From Candidatus Paraprochloron terpiosi LD05 (GTDB taxonomy: Bacteria > Cyanobacteriota > Cyanobacteriia > Cyanobacteriales > Prochloraceae): a stretch of DNA of 64,000 nt. Under the pieces are notes generated by a model. The model had not been told where the DNA came from. It saw only the letters and a list, made by a program, of their open reading frames with translations, and did not search any database. The translations under genes were made by a program, and so were the position numbers. This document shows, in pieces, positions 17,625 through 27,204 of the stretch. The stretch lies in NCBI GenBank assembly GCA_018141785.1, contig CP073341.1, positions 2,403,422 through 2,467,421 on the forward strand. The letters are read 5' to 3'. How positions within the stretch are numbered: position 1 is the stretch's first letter; each line of letters begins with the position of its first letter.

Positions 17625-17938
17625 GGTTCGGGGTGTGGGGTGTGGGATCTGGTGTATAATTTGTAGGTTGGCGATGATGGAGTTAGAGGAGCGATCGCCG
17701 AGTTGAAAAAGGGAGACTATCAGGTTGTCATTACCACGACCCAGCCCTTAGGGAGGGGATATTACCTCTCCCAGATACTGAAACCAGAAAGAAAGGAGTT
17801 TCTGAAAAAGTTCATTCGAGCGAAGTGTTGCTAGAGTGGTTATAGAAGGTCACGAGGAAGGCACGGGAGCGGGGAAGCCCTGTGTCTTTAGACCTGGGAG
17901 GAGACGCGACACGGGCGGATTTATCCGCCTGTAAGTAT
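17625..17938. other. Intergenic region ending at the right end of the iscB element
   Basis: Contains a G-rich TGTGGGG repeat at 17632-17650 and a HIP1 octamer near 17690. An imperfect hairpin (GGGAGG / CCTCTCCC) lies at 17751-17773. A perfect GGCGGAT/ATCCGCC hairpin at about 17917-17932 is a likely right-end structure of an IS200/IS605-type element. A short open stretch 17670-17832 gives AIAELKKGDYQVVITTTQ, possibly a gene remnant that I cannot identify. Confidence 0.4.
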
Positions 17939-19212
17939 TTAGAATGAATAATTGTAGCCATCTTTTTTGTGGATTGATTGACAATATTTGTGATTGATTC
18001 CAGAGACTCTTCCCTTAGCAGTAGAGATATCAAAACTGCGAGAGGCACGACAAAGAACACGTCCTTTATAGATGCCTATCTTTTTGCCTTTAGTAACAAC
18101 AGCCTTGACGATATCTCCAGTCTTAAAACCTTTATGAACTTGTTGTTTAGAGCGATGGCGAATCGGGAAACCATATTTATTTGTGCCACACATTTGGCGA
18201 CTGCCATGACCAGTAGACTTGATCGATAAAGGTTGATTTGTTTCCAGATTCAAGGACTCTGTCTTTCCCACACAGGCGGCATCAATCCAGTGGGCTTTAG
18301 GAAGATTAAGCCGACAAGATTGTATTTTGTCAGCCCCCCTGAACCTGTATGAATTTGTAGTCCAGTTGTTTTTAACTCGTTGTACAGCTTCCAGCGAGTT
18401 GAATTGACAGCCGCAGCATCTTTTAGAGGAGCTTTCGCCTGATTGAGAATTCGTTTGACAAGGTCAGGATTACCTGAAAGAAAATCCTGAATATCTTGAT
18501 TAGACTTGGCTTGATTGCAAGCATGACAGGCTAAAGTCAGGTTGCTAACTCGGTCTGAACCTCCTTTAGATTTAGGGGCAATGTGTTCAACTTCTAGAGG
18601 CGTGTTTTCTGCTCCACAGTAAACACAAGCTCGACCCCATTTTTCTAGGAGATATTCTCGAACCTCGTAACCGTATAACTCTCCTTGTTGATACTCGGCT
18701 CCTGACACTTCCGGGTTTTGAAGCTTCTGGGTATCGAATCGAACTAGCTCTTGATACACAGAATCAACAGGACAAAATCTTGTTAGACGCTTAACCCAAG
18801 TCATTGTAGTTTGTACTCGATGTTCTAGACTCGGAGCTAACCAACCATCTGGACGTTTACGGTTTAAGAATCTTGCTTGACGATAACGGGTTTTGCGATT
18901 TCGACGACCTCGCCGAAGTTGACGACGGTTAAGCAAAGTGTCCTTAATCTGTTGACCTCGATGGGTTAATTCTCCTGCCCAAATGACTGAGTCATTGAGC
19001 AGTAAAGCTAAACCTGTTGTTTTACTGCCCGGATCTATTTTGAGTTGACAACTTGTCGGTGTATCCATAACCTTTTTTGGCAAAATAATGGTGAAAGGAT
19101 AGCGATGATAAACAGCCGCTTTACCCGCTTTCAACAAGCTTCGAGCCATAGAAGGTTTGCATGGTGTTAAGGGTTTTTTGTTGGTATCTAAGACCAGAAC
19201 ATAATTAGACAT
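17939..19212 (-). pseudogene. iscB: iscB, OMEGA RNA-guided nuclease, frameshifted near the C-terminus
   Basis: Start ATG at 19212 (MSNYVLVLDTNKKPLTPC, the PLMP domain). RuvC-I has IDPGSKTTGLAL. An Arg-rich bridge helix follows (RRQLRRGRRNRKTRYRQARF). RuvC-II contains ELVRFD. The HNH domain has CVYCG ... VEHIAPKSKGGSD ... CHACN. At about 18325 the frame shifts. The RuvC-III block HWIDAACVG and the C-terminal SKQQVHKGFKTGDIVKA domain continue in another frame to the stop at 17939. Correcting one indel gives about 425 residues, normal for IscB. As it stands the product ends after 320 residues and lacks the third RuvC acidic residue. It is most likely a recently inactivated transposon-associated nuclease. 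Confidence 0.92.
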
Positions 19213-19470
19213 GGTTGTGTCCAAACTCCATGTAAATAGGTGACTTTTTCCTCGCCAATGTTTTTAAAGCTTGTTAGGTTAGCTGCACTTTCTTGCCCCT
19301 CGTAGGAATGTTTAACAACTAACGACAGAGCTATAAACTGGAAAGCATTTATAGGTGTCATAACTCTAAAAACGTAGTCAGTTAAGACTTAGGCTGGTCA
19401 GCTATCTAAAAAGGGAGGCATGATGCCCCGCCTCTTTAGAGCGGGGTGCTGACAGTAGTTCTTCGGGAAC
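19213..19470 (-). ncRNA. Candidate omega-RNA leader / left end of the iscB element
   Basis: The 250 bp upstream of iscB on the coding strand are non-coding and structured. A strong hairpin (CCCCGC, loop TCTAAAGA, GGCGGGG) lies at 19424-19445 and is followed toward iscB by further short stems and a GAGGGGCAAGAAAGTGCAG block. IscB omega-RNAs are transcribed from exactly this position, with the guide drawn from sequence outside the element end near 19450-19480. Position and structure are seen; RNA identity is inference. Confidence 0.55.
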
Positions 19471-19483
19471 AGAAAGTAAAAAC

Positions 19484-20134
19484 CTATTCCAAAGCTAACC
19501 ATTGAGTTACATGCTCCCAACCCAAACCCTGCCGCACCACCATAGGTTCATGTTCGGTAAAATCTAGAATAGTAGAAAGCTCCCAACCCAATTCTACTTC
19601 ATTATCAATAATAATATCCACCAACCCCTCCAGGGCATCAAATAATTGAGCGCTTTGGGCCCCTATAGTAGGGAACTCCCCTTTAGTATCCGGTAAATGA
19701 GCGGAAGTAGAGATAATCGGGTTACCCAGTGCTTGCAACAAAGCTTGACAAATGGGGGGAGCGGGTACCCGAATCCCCGTAGTTCTCCTTTTTGGACTCA
19801 TGACTAATTTGGGCACTAATTTAGTAGCGGGAAGCAAAAAAGTATAGGGACCGGGAACTAAACCCTTCATAATACGATAAGCTGAATCCGTTACCTTAGC
19901 GTATTGGGCAATATTAGACAGAGAACTACAGAGGAAGGTGAGAGGTTTATCATTAGAAAGCTGTTTCAACTGGCGTACCCGTTGTACTGCGGACTTGACA
20001 GATAGATCACAACCAATAGCATAGACGGTATCCGTAGGATAGAGCATAATCGCCCCCTTTTTCAGTGCTGTGGTAATTTCAGCGATAGAACGTTGCTGAG
20101 GGTTCTCCCAGTGGATAGAGTAGTAAGTAGCCAT
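19484..20134 (-). CDS. Sua5/YciO/YrdC-family L-threonylcarbamoyladenylate synthase-like protein
   Basis: 216 aa, YrdC fold: MLYPTDTVYAIGCD, then RQLKQLSNDKPLTFLC, and PGPYTFLLPAT, RRTTGIRVP and NPIISTSAH. Family members make threonylcarbamoyl-AMP for the t6A modification of tRNA. The length and the RRTTGIRVP block are closer to YciO-like members than to full-length Sua5. It is divergent from larC, with only 17 bp between the two start codons. Confidence 0.9.
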   Translation of the reverse strand: MATYYSIHWENPQQRSIAEITTALKKGAIMLYPTDTVYAIGCDLSVKSAVQRVRQLKQLSNDKPLTFLCSSLSNIAQYAKVTDSAYRIMKGLVPGPYTFLLPATKLVPKLVMSPKRRTTGIRVPAPPICQALLQALGNPIISTSAHLPDTKGEFPTIGAQSAQLFDALEGLVDIIIDNEVELGWELSTILDFTEHEPMVVRQGLGWEHVTQWLALE

Positions 20135-20151
20135 AATTAGGACAGTTTACC

Positions 20152-21351
20152 ATGGTAATAGGTTATTTAGAATGTCCCACAGGTATTGCGGGAGATATGT
20201 GTCTGGGAGCACTAGTAGATGCAGGTGTACCTCTAGAATACGTCATTGAGCAGCTCAAAAAACTAGCTATCCAACACCCATATCAATTAAACAGCAAAAA
20301 AGTCACCCGCAATGGTCAACGAGCAACTAAGATAAATATTGAGTTCTCCTATGATAGTAACACACAACGCCATTTACCGGAAATAGAGCAACTAATTACC
20401 ACCGCAGCACTACCCCCAAAAGCAACTGCTTGGAGTTTACAGGTCTTTCACCAACTAGCAAAAGCTGAGGGAAGGGTACACGGTATCCCCCCTGAACAGG
20501 TTCATTTTCACGAAGTAGGTGCTCTGGATGCTATTATCGATATTGTGGGGACATGCTTAGGTTTAGACTGGCTCAAAATCCACCAATTACACTGTTCCCC
20601 CATGCCCACTGGAAGTGGTACTGTTAAAACAGCTCATGGTCTCTTACCAGTACCAGTCCCCGCCGTGTTACAATTGTGGCAAACTCGTCAAGTCCCAATC
20701 TATAATAACAACCTAGAAGGGGAACTAGTAACTCCTACTGGAGCGGCGATCGCCGTCGCCCTTGCTGATAATTTCGGTACTCCACCACCCATGAAACTCC
20801 AAACCATTGGTTTAGGAGCAGGAACCCAAGAACTACCCTTACCCAATATTCTGAGACTGTGGTTAGGAGAAACCGTAGAAGAAGAAAATCAAGAAACCAT
20901 TGTGGTATTATCCACCCAAATAGATGATTTTTCCCCCCAAGGAATAGCATATACTTGTGAACAACTGTTACAGGAGGGAGTACTCGACGTATTTACTCAA
21001 AATATCGCCATGAAAAAATGGCGTTCTGGTATCTTATTGACAGTTATCTGCTATCCTGAACAAGTAACTACTTGCGAAACAATTATCTTTCGAGAAACCA
21101 CCACCTTAGGTATTCGTCGCAGTATTCAATCTAGAACTATTTTAGAGCGAGAAATCCAAGAAGTCCAGACTATTTATGGTAAAATTAGAGTGAAAGTGGC
21201 TAGTGTGGGTAAGGGGAACAACAAGGAGATAATTAATGTGCAACCGGAGTACGAAGATTGTGCAAAAATAGCTCGACAATCTAACCAATCTTGGCATACA
21301 ATAAATAAATTAGTAATTAAAAATTATGAAAGGCAAACCGCCCGCGAATGA
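20152..21351 (+). CDS. larC: Nickel pincer cofactor biosynthesis protein LarC
   Basis: 399 aa. It starts with the conserved GYLECPTGIAGDMCLGALVD and contains VHFHEVGALDAIIDIVG and ELVTPTGAAIA, typical of LarC (TIGR00299). LarC inserts nickel into the pincer cofactor used by lactate racemase and related enzymes, using CTP. The C-terminal part (TQIDDFSPQ ... KKWRSGILLTV) is present in a single continuous frame. No larB or larE is visible nearby. The downstream region carries a composite group II intron. Confidence 0.93.
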   Translation: MVIGYLECPTGIAGDMCLGALVDAGVPLEYVIEQLKKLAIQHPYQLNSKKVTRNGQRATKINIEFSYDSNTQRHLPEIEQLITTAALPPKATAWSLQVFHQLAKAEGRVHGIPPEQVHFHEVGALDAIIDIVGTCLGLDWLKIHQLHCSPMPTGSGTVKTAHGLLPVPVPAVLQLWQTRQVPIYNNNLEGELVTPTGAAIAVALADNFGTPPPMKLQTIGLGAGTQELPLPNILRLWLGETVEEENQETIVVLSTQIDDFSPQGIAYTCEQLLQEGVLDVFTQNIAMKKWRSGILLTVICYPEQVTTCETIIFRETTTLGIRRSIQSRTILEREIQEVQTIYGKIRVKVASVGKGNNKEIINVQPEYEDCAKIARQSNQSWHTINKLVIKNYERQTARE

Positions 21352-21423
21352 ATTGCGAGCTACGGGGAAAAATCCCTTCAGAGTTGAAATTTCCTACATA
21401 TGGGTTATACTGAATATGAGGGA

Positions 21424-23063
21424 GGGCGACTCGTTCTGAGCGAAAAAGTCGCGGCTTAATAGGCCAAAACTATAATCTCAGGCTAGGTGCACTACACCTT
21501 GACAACTAAATCAGGAATGTTGGTGAGGAGCTGGTCAGCAATCAGTCTTCCAAGTCCAACCGCTTAAGGGATAAGCGAATCTCTATCTGCCCACACGCGA
21601 CTGTGAATTCAAGCAGGCTCGCCGGGTTAGCCTCCGGGGCGTGAAGCTGGGGACAGGGCGCAATCAGAGCCGAAAGGCGCACTGGCGCTAATGGGGAGAA
21701 TCCATGGTTAACAGGTATCCTAGAGTGCGGCTCGAAAGTCGCAGTAATTAGTGGGTGAAAGCCCCATGGGGAGTGTCTTCCCCGGTTCCCGCCCGAAGGA
21801 GCCTCAACAGTAATGAGGAGGTTTCACAGCTAGAGGGTTAAATGGCTAAGTTACTATTAGTCCGATGGTGGTAGCGGCCTAGGGAAAGTCTGATATGGTG
21901 AGCATAAAGCGAAGCTTGCAGCCTCGTTAACCTGGAAGAGTGAAAGCCCAACTGAAACACTCTAACCAAAACGGTATGCGGTATATGAGAAAGATGGACT
22001 TCTAGGGTCATCATGTAGACACCTCACCGCCGGGGTATAGAGCAGCCCGCCGTCAGACGTATCTAACTATTGTGGAACGAGTTAACCTCCACAGGGTCTG
22101 AGAAATCAGTAGGGAAGCTGTAAAGCGAACCAACTCCCTGGGGAGAAAGGACTCTCCTAAAAAGCGAACGCTGCCAGGACGAAAGTTCAGGGGAATCAAT
22201 AACCCGGCAGATAGGCAAATGTCTACTCGAAAGGGGAGCTGACGTAGGAGAGGGTGAAACGTAACGGTAAAATCCCTTATCACTTGCGATTTTGCCTTTC
22301 CATTAGCTGGAACTTGAAACTCAAAGCTCCTCAGAAGTTAGAGGCGTCGGGCAAACGTCAATGGCGAGGAGGTTGGAATTTAAGGACTCAAAGCCCAATC
22401 TGAATGAGACCTGAAAGCCGACACAAGTAATGAGGAGTAAACGCGCCAGCGAGTAGGATGATACACCAGGAGCCGGGTGCTTAGAAACTTGCACGCCCGG
22501 TACTGTGAGGGGGAAAACCTGTAAGGGTCTACCTATCTCGACAAACAATTTCTGATTTTGGAACGAGGAAAAACGGATGGTTCTTTCTCCTAGGGGTGGT
22601 ACCCGGAGTGGGAAGGCAGGCATACTTCTATCGAGGCCATTCGGATAGGACGCGGGAACGAAAGCCACGATGCTAAACAATTGCCCGCAATGTGTTGGAG
22701 CTAATTACCAACCAGTTAGGAGACGCCCACAGGCTGAAAATATGCCACATATACGCCATATAGCAGAAGGGATAACTCTAGTTCCGAATTTTAGGTCGGG
22801 GTAAGATGACGCCGAGTAGGAATATAATCCGAATTTTAGGCTCCCGTTAAATCCGAGTAGGAACCAGCAAAACTGAGACTGGACAGTATTTAAGGCGAAG
22901 ATTGCCACAATCTGACTTCCATAACTAGATAGAGGCAATCAATGGATTTTCTATCTTTTGCGGTAGGTTTCAATCCACAGGTCATAGGAGCCGTGTGAGG
23001 CGAAAGTTTCACGCACGGTTCTGAAAGGGAGCTGGGGTGGGTGACCACTCCTTCGACCCGAAC
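21424..23063 (+). mobile_element. Type C group II intron (copy C1) containing nested type A intron A1
   Basis: The 5' part (GGGCGACTCG at 21424, then GTCGCGGCTTAATAGG) and the 3' part (after 22542) match copy C2 at 46418-47263. Domain V is at about 22989-23022 (GAGCCGTGTGAGGCGAAAG ... CACGCACGGTTC), and the end is CGACCCGAAC at 23054-23063. There is no RT gene. A complete type A intron interrupts it at 21725-22542. Compared with C2, about 160 bp of type C sequence are missing at the A1 insertion point, so it is a rearranged composite. It lies between larC and a small gene and splits no ORF that I can identify. The 5' edge is uncertain. Confidence 0.75.
21725..22542 (+). mobile_element. ORF-less group II intron, type A copy A1 (nested in C1)
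   Basis: Starts GTGCGGCTCGAAAGTCGC and ends CTATCTCGAC, 818 bp. Domain V at about 22470-22503 reads GAGCCGGGTGCTTAGAAAC then TTGCACGCCCGGTAC. It is nearly identical to A2 and A3, whose boundaries are fixed by host sequence. Confidence 0.85.
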
Positions 23064-23094
23064 ATAATACCACGAACAACGAAGGTAATTAGTC

Positions 23095-23274
23095 ATGAAT
23101 ACAGAGTCAATGGCTCCAAGCATAAGAGCGCTGGAACTCCTGGAGCAGCAAATTTTTGAAGCTGAGGAAACTGACTATGAAGAGGATCCCCAGACTGTTG
23201 CTGAAATCAAAGCAATTCAGGCTGAATATGAGGCTGGGGAATACGTCACTTTTGCTCAATATCTCTCAAGGTAG
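23095..23274 (+). CDS. Small acidic protein, possibly an antitoxin
   Basis: 59 aa from ATG 23095 to TAG 23272-23274. Highly acidic (IFEAEETDYEEDPQTVAEIK) with a C-terminus GEYVTFAQYLSR. The size and composition resemble orphan antitoxins, but no toxin gene follows, so the name is only a guess. It starts 31 nt after the end of the C1/A1 intron composite, so its leader was probably split by it. A palindromic hairpin follows immediately. Confidence 0.5.
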   Translation: MNTESMAPSIRALELLEQQIFEAEETDYEEDPQTVAEIKAIQAEYEAGEYVTFAQYLSR

Positions 23275-23294
23275 TAGGGTGGGCATTGCCCACC
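23275..23294 (+). repeat. Palindromic hairpin (GGTGGGCATTGCCCACC type), copy 2
   Basis: Same hairpin as at 6570-6590, directly behind the stop codon of the small gene. Confidence 0.8.
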
Positions 23295-23402
23295 AACCGC
23301 TCTCAGCTTCAACCGATTTGCCTGATCCCCCCGAACCCTTGTGCGTGAAATCCAAAAATCTGATAACCTTAGCAAAATGCTTCATCAAAGGTCTTGTTTA
23401 GC

Positions 23403-24566
23403 GTGGATATTCAACTAGGTCGGGGTAAAAAAGCTCGTCGAGCTTACGGAATCGATGAAATTGCACTCGTCCCCGGAGTGCGTACCTTAGACCCATCTCT
23501 CACTGATACTCACTGGCAAATAGGTGGGATTGAACGGAAAATTCCCATTATAGCCAGTGCCATGGATGGAGTAGTGGATGTGAGAATGGCAGTGCTACTC
23601 TCAGAACTAGGTTCCCTGGGAGTTCTGAATTTAGAAGGGATTCAAACTCGTTATGCGGATCCAGAACCGATTTTAAACCGAATTGTTACAGTGGGCAAAT
23701 CAGAATTTGTCGCCCTCATGCAGGAGCTATACGCAGAACCCATTAAACCGGAACTAATTACCAAACGGATTGGAGAAATTAAAGAGGGAGGGGGTATTGC
23801 AGCAGTGAGTTTAACTCCAGCTGGAGCGATGAAATACTCGGAGATAGTGGCGAAGTCCTCAGCTGATTTATTATTTGTCCAAGCAACAGTGGTTTCTACT
23901 GCTCACCTCTCCCCCTCCTCTTTGATACCCCTAAACTTAGCTCAATTTTGCCAGGATTTGCCCATACCAGTCATTGTGGGCAATTGTGTTACCTATGAAG
24001 TAGCCCTAAATTTAATGAAAGCGGGGGCTGTGGGGGTTCTCGTCGGTATTGGACCAGGAGCTGCTTGTACTTCTCGGGGTGTCTTAGGAGTGGGGGTTCC
24101 CCAAGCAACAGCTGTAGCTGACTGCGCTGCTGCACGAGATGATTATCAACTCCAGACAGGAAAATACATCCCGGTCATTGCCGATGGAGGTATTATTACT
24201 GGTGGGGATATTTGTAAGTGTATCGCTTGCGGTGCAGATGCAGTGATGATTGGTTCCCCCATAGCCAGGGCAAAAGAAGCCCCAGGAGGCGACTATCATT
24301 GGGGCATGGCTACCCCCAGCCCGGTTTTGCCTCGGGGTACCCGCATTAAAGTAGGAACTACCGGAACCATCAAAGAAATTCTAGTGGGTCCAGCGAGGTT
24401 AGATGATGGTACCCATAATCTTTTGGGTGCGCTGCAAACAAGTATGGGGACTTTGGGAGCCAAAACTATCCAGGAAATGCAGCAGGTTGAGGTGGTGATT
24501 GCCCCTTATTTATTAACTGAAGGTAAGGTATATCAAAAAGCACAACAATTAGGTATGGGGAAGTAA
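23403..24566 (+). CDS. guaB3: GuaB3-family IMP dehydrogenase-related protein
   Basis: 387 aa from GTG at 23403 (VDIQLGRGKKARRAYGIDEI). An upstream TTG at 23394 is also open, but the family usually begins at the equivalent of this Val-Asp. The catalytic loop is GIGPGAACTSRG, with Cys in the IMPDH position, and the phosphate site is ADGGIITGGDICKCIACGAD. The C-terminal KVGTTGTIKEILVGPA matches GuaB3. The CBS domains of classical IMPDH are absent, as in GuaB3. It would act in guanine nucleotide synthesis; the exact activity is known from other cyanobacterial members only. Confidence 0.9.
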   Translation: MDIQLGRGKKARRAYGIDEIALVPGVRTLDPSLTDTHWQIGGIERKIPIIASAMDGVVDVRMAVLLSELGSLGVLNLEGIQTRYADPEPILNRIVTVGKSEFVALMQELYAEPIKPELITKRIGEIKEGGGIAAVSLTPAGAMKYSEIVAKSSADLLFVQATVVSTAHLSPSSLIPLNLAQFCQDLPIPVIVGNCVTYEVALNLMKAGAVGVLVGIGPGAACTSRGVLGVGVPQATAVADCAAARDDYQLQTGKYIPVIADGGIITGGDICKCIACGADAVMIGSPIARAKEAPGGDYHWGMATPSPVLPRGTRIKVGTTGTIKEILVGPARLDDGTHNLLGALQTSMGTLGAKTIQEMQQVEVVIAPYLLTEGKVYQKAQQLGMGK

Positions 24567-24607
24567 GAAAGAAAATCAACCACAGAGACGCAGAGGACAC
24601 AGAGGTA

Positions 24608-26287
24608 TTATCTTGCTACTGCTTTCTTCTTCTTCCTAGCAGCCTTTTTCGCAGCAGCAATTCTTTGTCGTTCTTTCTCCTTTTCCTCTTCCAATTTATT
24701 TAGATAGTAGTGATAATCCCCATGATAAACCAGGAACTCCCCGTTGCGAATTTCCACAATTTTATTAGCTACCTGGGAGATAAAGTAGCGATCGTGGGAA
24801 ACAACAATTATACTACCGTCATAGTGCTGTAGTGCTTCTTCCATCATCTCTTTAGCAGGAATATCTAGATGATTGGTGGGTTCATCGAGGAGAAGTAAAT
24901 TAGCGGGACGGAGGAGCATTTTCGCCAAGGCAAGTCGTGCTTTTTCCCCCCCACTGAGAGCAACAACTTGTTTCCTTACCGTTTCTCCACTGAAAAGAAA
25001 GCGACCCAATAAAGTACGGACTTCTTCATTTTTCCAGTCTGGTACTTCATCATGGATAGTTTCCATGACGGTTTTATCTAACTCTAAAGCTTCTGCTTGA
25101 TTTTGCTCAAAGTAGCTTGCAATAACATTGTGCTTACCTATTGTTACTTTACCCTCTTCCGGTTGGGACATGCCCATTATCATCCGCAATAGGGTGGATT
25201 TACCGCAACCATTAGGTCCGAGAATGGCAATGCGATCGCCTCTTTCTACTAATAATTCTGCCCCCAGGAAGAGAATCTCATCATTATAACTATGGGTTAA
25301 GTCTTCTACAATAACCACCTCTCTCCCACTGCGAGGTGAAGGAGGAAAGCGAAAATGGAGAGATTTAAGATTAGCTGTAGGTGCTTGCACCAACTCCATT
25401 TTCTCCAGTTGTTTCTCCCGACTCTTAGCTTGAGTACTGCGGGTAGCGCTAGCCCGGAACCGTTCAATAAAAGCTTGTTGTTTTTGGATTTCTTTTTGCT
25501 GGCGCTCATAAGTAGCTAGTTGAGCTGTTTGTGCTTCTGCTTTTTGCTGCAAATAAGCGGAATAGTTTCCCGGATAAGTAGTAGCAACCCCTCTTTCTGT
25601 TGCCACAATTTTTGTACAGAGGCGATCCAGGAATTCCCTGTCATGAGACACTATCACCATAGGGCTAGAGAGCGCTTTAAGGTATTTTTCCAACCATTCA
25701 ATGGTTTCCAAATCTAGGTGGTTAGTGGGTTCGTCTAGGAGGAGAAGATCCGGGCTTTGCAGCAGGATTTTGCCCAAACTCATACGCATTTGCCAACCGC
25801 CGCTAAAACCCCTCACGAGGCGATCGCCGTCTTCTCCCGTAAAGCCCATTTCTGGCAGTATCTTTTCAATACGTGCTTCTAAACTGTATCCGTCTAGGGC
25901 TTCAAATTGACGTTGGTGGCGATCTAATTTCTTAATCAGTGCATCTAACCTTTCTGGGGAAGCGGTTTCCATCTCCAATTGCACTTTAGTCATAGCTGCT
26001 TGGACTCGGTTTGCTTCCTCAAAAACAGTCCAAAATTCTTCTCGGACGGTGTGAGTAGGTTCCACATCGAATTCTTGGGTGAGATAGGCGATGCGCAAGC
26101 TCGCGGGACGAATCACTTCCCCAGCGCTGGGTTCTATTTCCCCGGCGATAATTTGCAGTTGGGTAGACTTTCCAGCTCCATTAACTCCCACCAAACCTAC
26201 CCGCTCTCCAGGTTTCACTTCCCAGGTAACATTTTTGAGCACTTCCCCAGTGGGGTATACTTTAGTGATCCGTTCCAATCGTAGCAT
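24608..26287 (-). CDS. ABC-F family ATP-binding protein
   Basis: 559 aa with two ABC domains and no membrane part. Domain 1: Walker A GVNGAGKST (residues 34-42), signature FSGGWQMR and LLLDEPTNHLD. Domain 2: Walker A GPNGCGKST, signature LSGGEKARLAL and LLLDEPTNHLD. A linker with KQQAFIERFRASATRSTQ joins them, the P-site tRNA interaction motif region of ABC-F proteins. The C-terminus ends in a Lys/Arg-rich coil. It would act on ribosomes to regulate or rescue translation. A dispersed CGCAGAG-type repeat lies just downstream. Confidence 0.93.
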   Translation of the reverse strand: MLRLERITKVYPTGEVLKNVTWEVKPGERVGLVGVNGAGKSTQLQIIAGEIEPSAGEVIRPASLRIAYLTQEFDVEPTHTVREEFWTVFEEANRVQAAMTKVQLEMETASPERLDALIKKLDRHQRQFEALDGYSLEARIEKILPEMGFTGEDGDRLVRGFSGGWQMRMSLGKILLQSPDLLLLDEPTNHLDLETIEWLEKYLKALSSPMVIVSHDREFLDRLCTKIVATERGVATTYPGNYSAYLQQKAEAQTAQLATYERQQKEIQKQQAFIERFRASATRSTQAKSREKQLEKMELVQAPTANLKSLHFRFPPSPRSGREVVIVEDLTHSYNDEILFLGAELLVERGDRIAILGPNGCGKSTLLRMIMGMSQPEEGKVTIGKHNVIASYFEQNQAEALELDKTVMETIHDEVPDWKNEEVRTLLGRFLFSGETVRKQVVALSGGEKARLALAKMLLRPANLLLLDEPTNHLDIPAKEMMEEALQHYDGSIIVVSHDRYFISQVANKIVEIRNGEFLVYHGDYHYYLNKLEEEKEKERQRIAAAKKAARKKKKAVAR

Positions 26288-26322
26288 GATCCAGCAATTC
26301 GTCTATGTACCGTAACATTTTA

Positions 26323-27126
26323 TTACATATTGTCACCCAAGTTAATCTGCTTCTCCAAAATTCCATCCACCCAAACTCTATCTGTGGGGGATAAAGCTGG
26401 CACTGGTTCTTTCTGATAATCTATCATTAAATCGTAACTCCCTCTATCATAAGCCAGATGCAACAAATCTTGTAAATTAATTATTGGTTCCTTATCTTCC
26501 GGGAGCAAGGGTAGAGGAAAGCTAGGAATGACATCAGGAAGATTAAAAGCATATAAATCGGCTTGGGGACGAGAGTGACCCCGACTAACTAAAATGCGAT
26601 AATCACTTTCAATTTCTGGAGAGGAGAAGGACATCATGTTCCCTTGACGCAGCAAATCAATTTCAATTAAATTGGTTAAACTGTTCAAAACCAGCTGACG
26701 TTTGCTTTCGTAAGCTTGACGACCCACTCCAGAACGTTTATCCTTAGGAGAAAGGATTTCAATCACTGTAATCACCTCCTCATTGTCCACTCGTCGAACT
26801 TCTAAATACCATTCTTTAATGGTTTCAGACATAGGAATAGTCACTTGGACAGGTTCTACCAGAGCAACTGTAGGTTGGGTCGAGGCACGAAACCCAACAG
26901 CACCAACGCTTTGTACAACTATATCATCGGGAATACCCACGAGCGGTTTATCCCCATTATTGCTTTCATCCCTGATATAAACCCTTTCCTCCATCCCGAT
27001 GCGATATCGAGGACGCAGTTGCGGGTTCATGGCATCGGCGATCGTCACTATTAACCGATGATGAATTTCTGGCCAAATTTTGGGGTCTTCTAAATAGGGA
27101 TTCATTCCGGGAAAAGGGGATGGCAT
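26323..27126 (-). CDS. DUF4058 family protein
   Basis: 267 aa, starting with the family hallmark MPSPFPGMNPYLEDPKIWPE. Further conserved parts are RYRIGMEERVYI, VEVRRVDNEEV-type text (EVRRVDNEEVITVIEILSP) and KRQLVLNS. The fold is PD-(D/E)xK-like (VIEILSPKDK). The family is highly expanded in cyanobacteria; function unknown. Confidence 0.92.
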   Translation of the reverse strand: MPSPFPGMNPYLEDPKIWPEIHHRLIVTIADAMNPQLRPRYRIGMEERVYIRDESNNGDKPLVGIPDDIVVQSVGAVGFRASTQPTVALVEPVQVTIPMSETIKEWYLEVRRVDNEEVITVIEILSPKDKRSGVGRQAYESKRQLVLNSLTNLIEIDLLRQGNMMSFSSPEIESDYRILVSRGHSRPQADLYAFNLPDVIPSFPLPLLPEDKEPIINLQDLLHLAYDRGSYDLMIDYQKEPVPALSPTDRVWVDGILEKQINLGDNM

Positions 27127-27204
27127 AATTTCTCCCTCAAGAATGCGCTATAATTCTATAGTACTCCCTCTCTGCGCCTCAGCGCCTCTGCGTGAAACCA
27201 AAAC

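Noticed and set aside
21352..21724. A small gene after larC
   Set aside because: The sequence is the 5' part of a type C intron, matched by 46418-46700; frames there are not conserved between copies.
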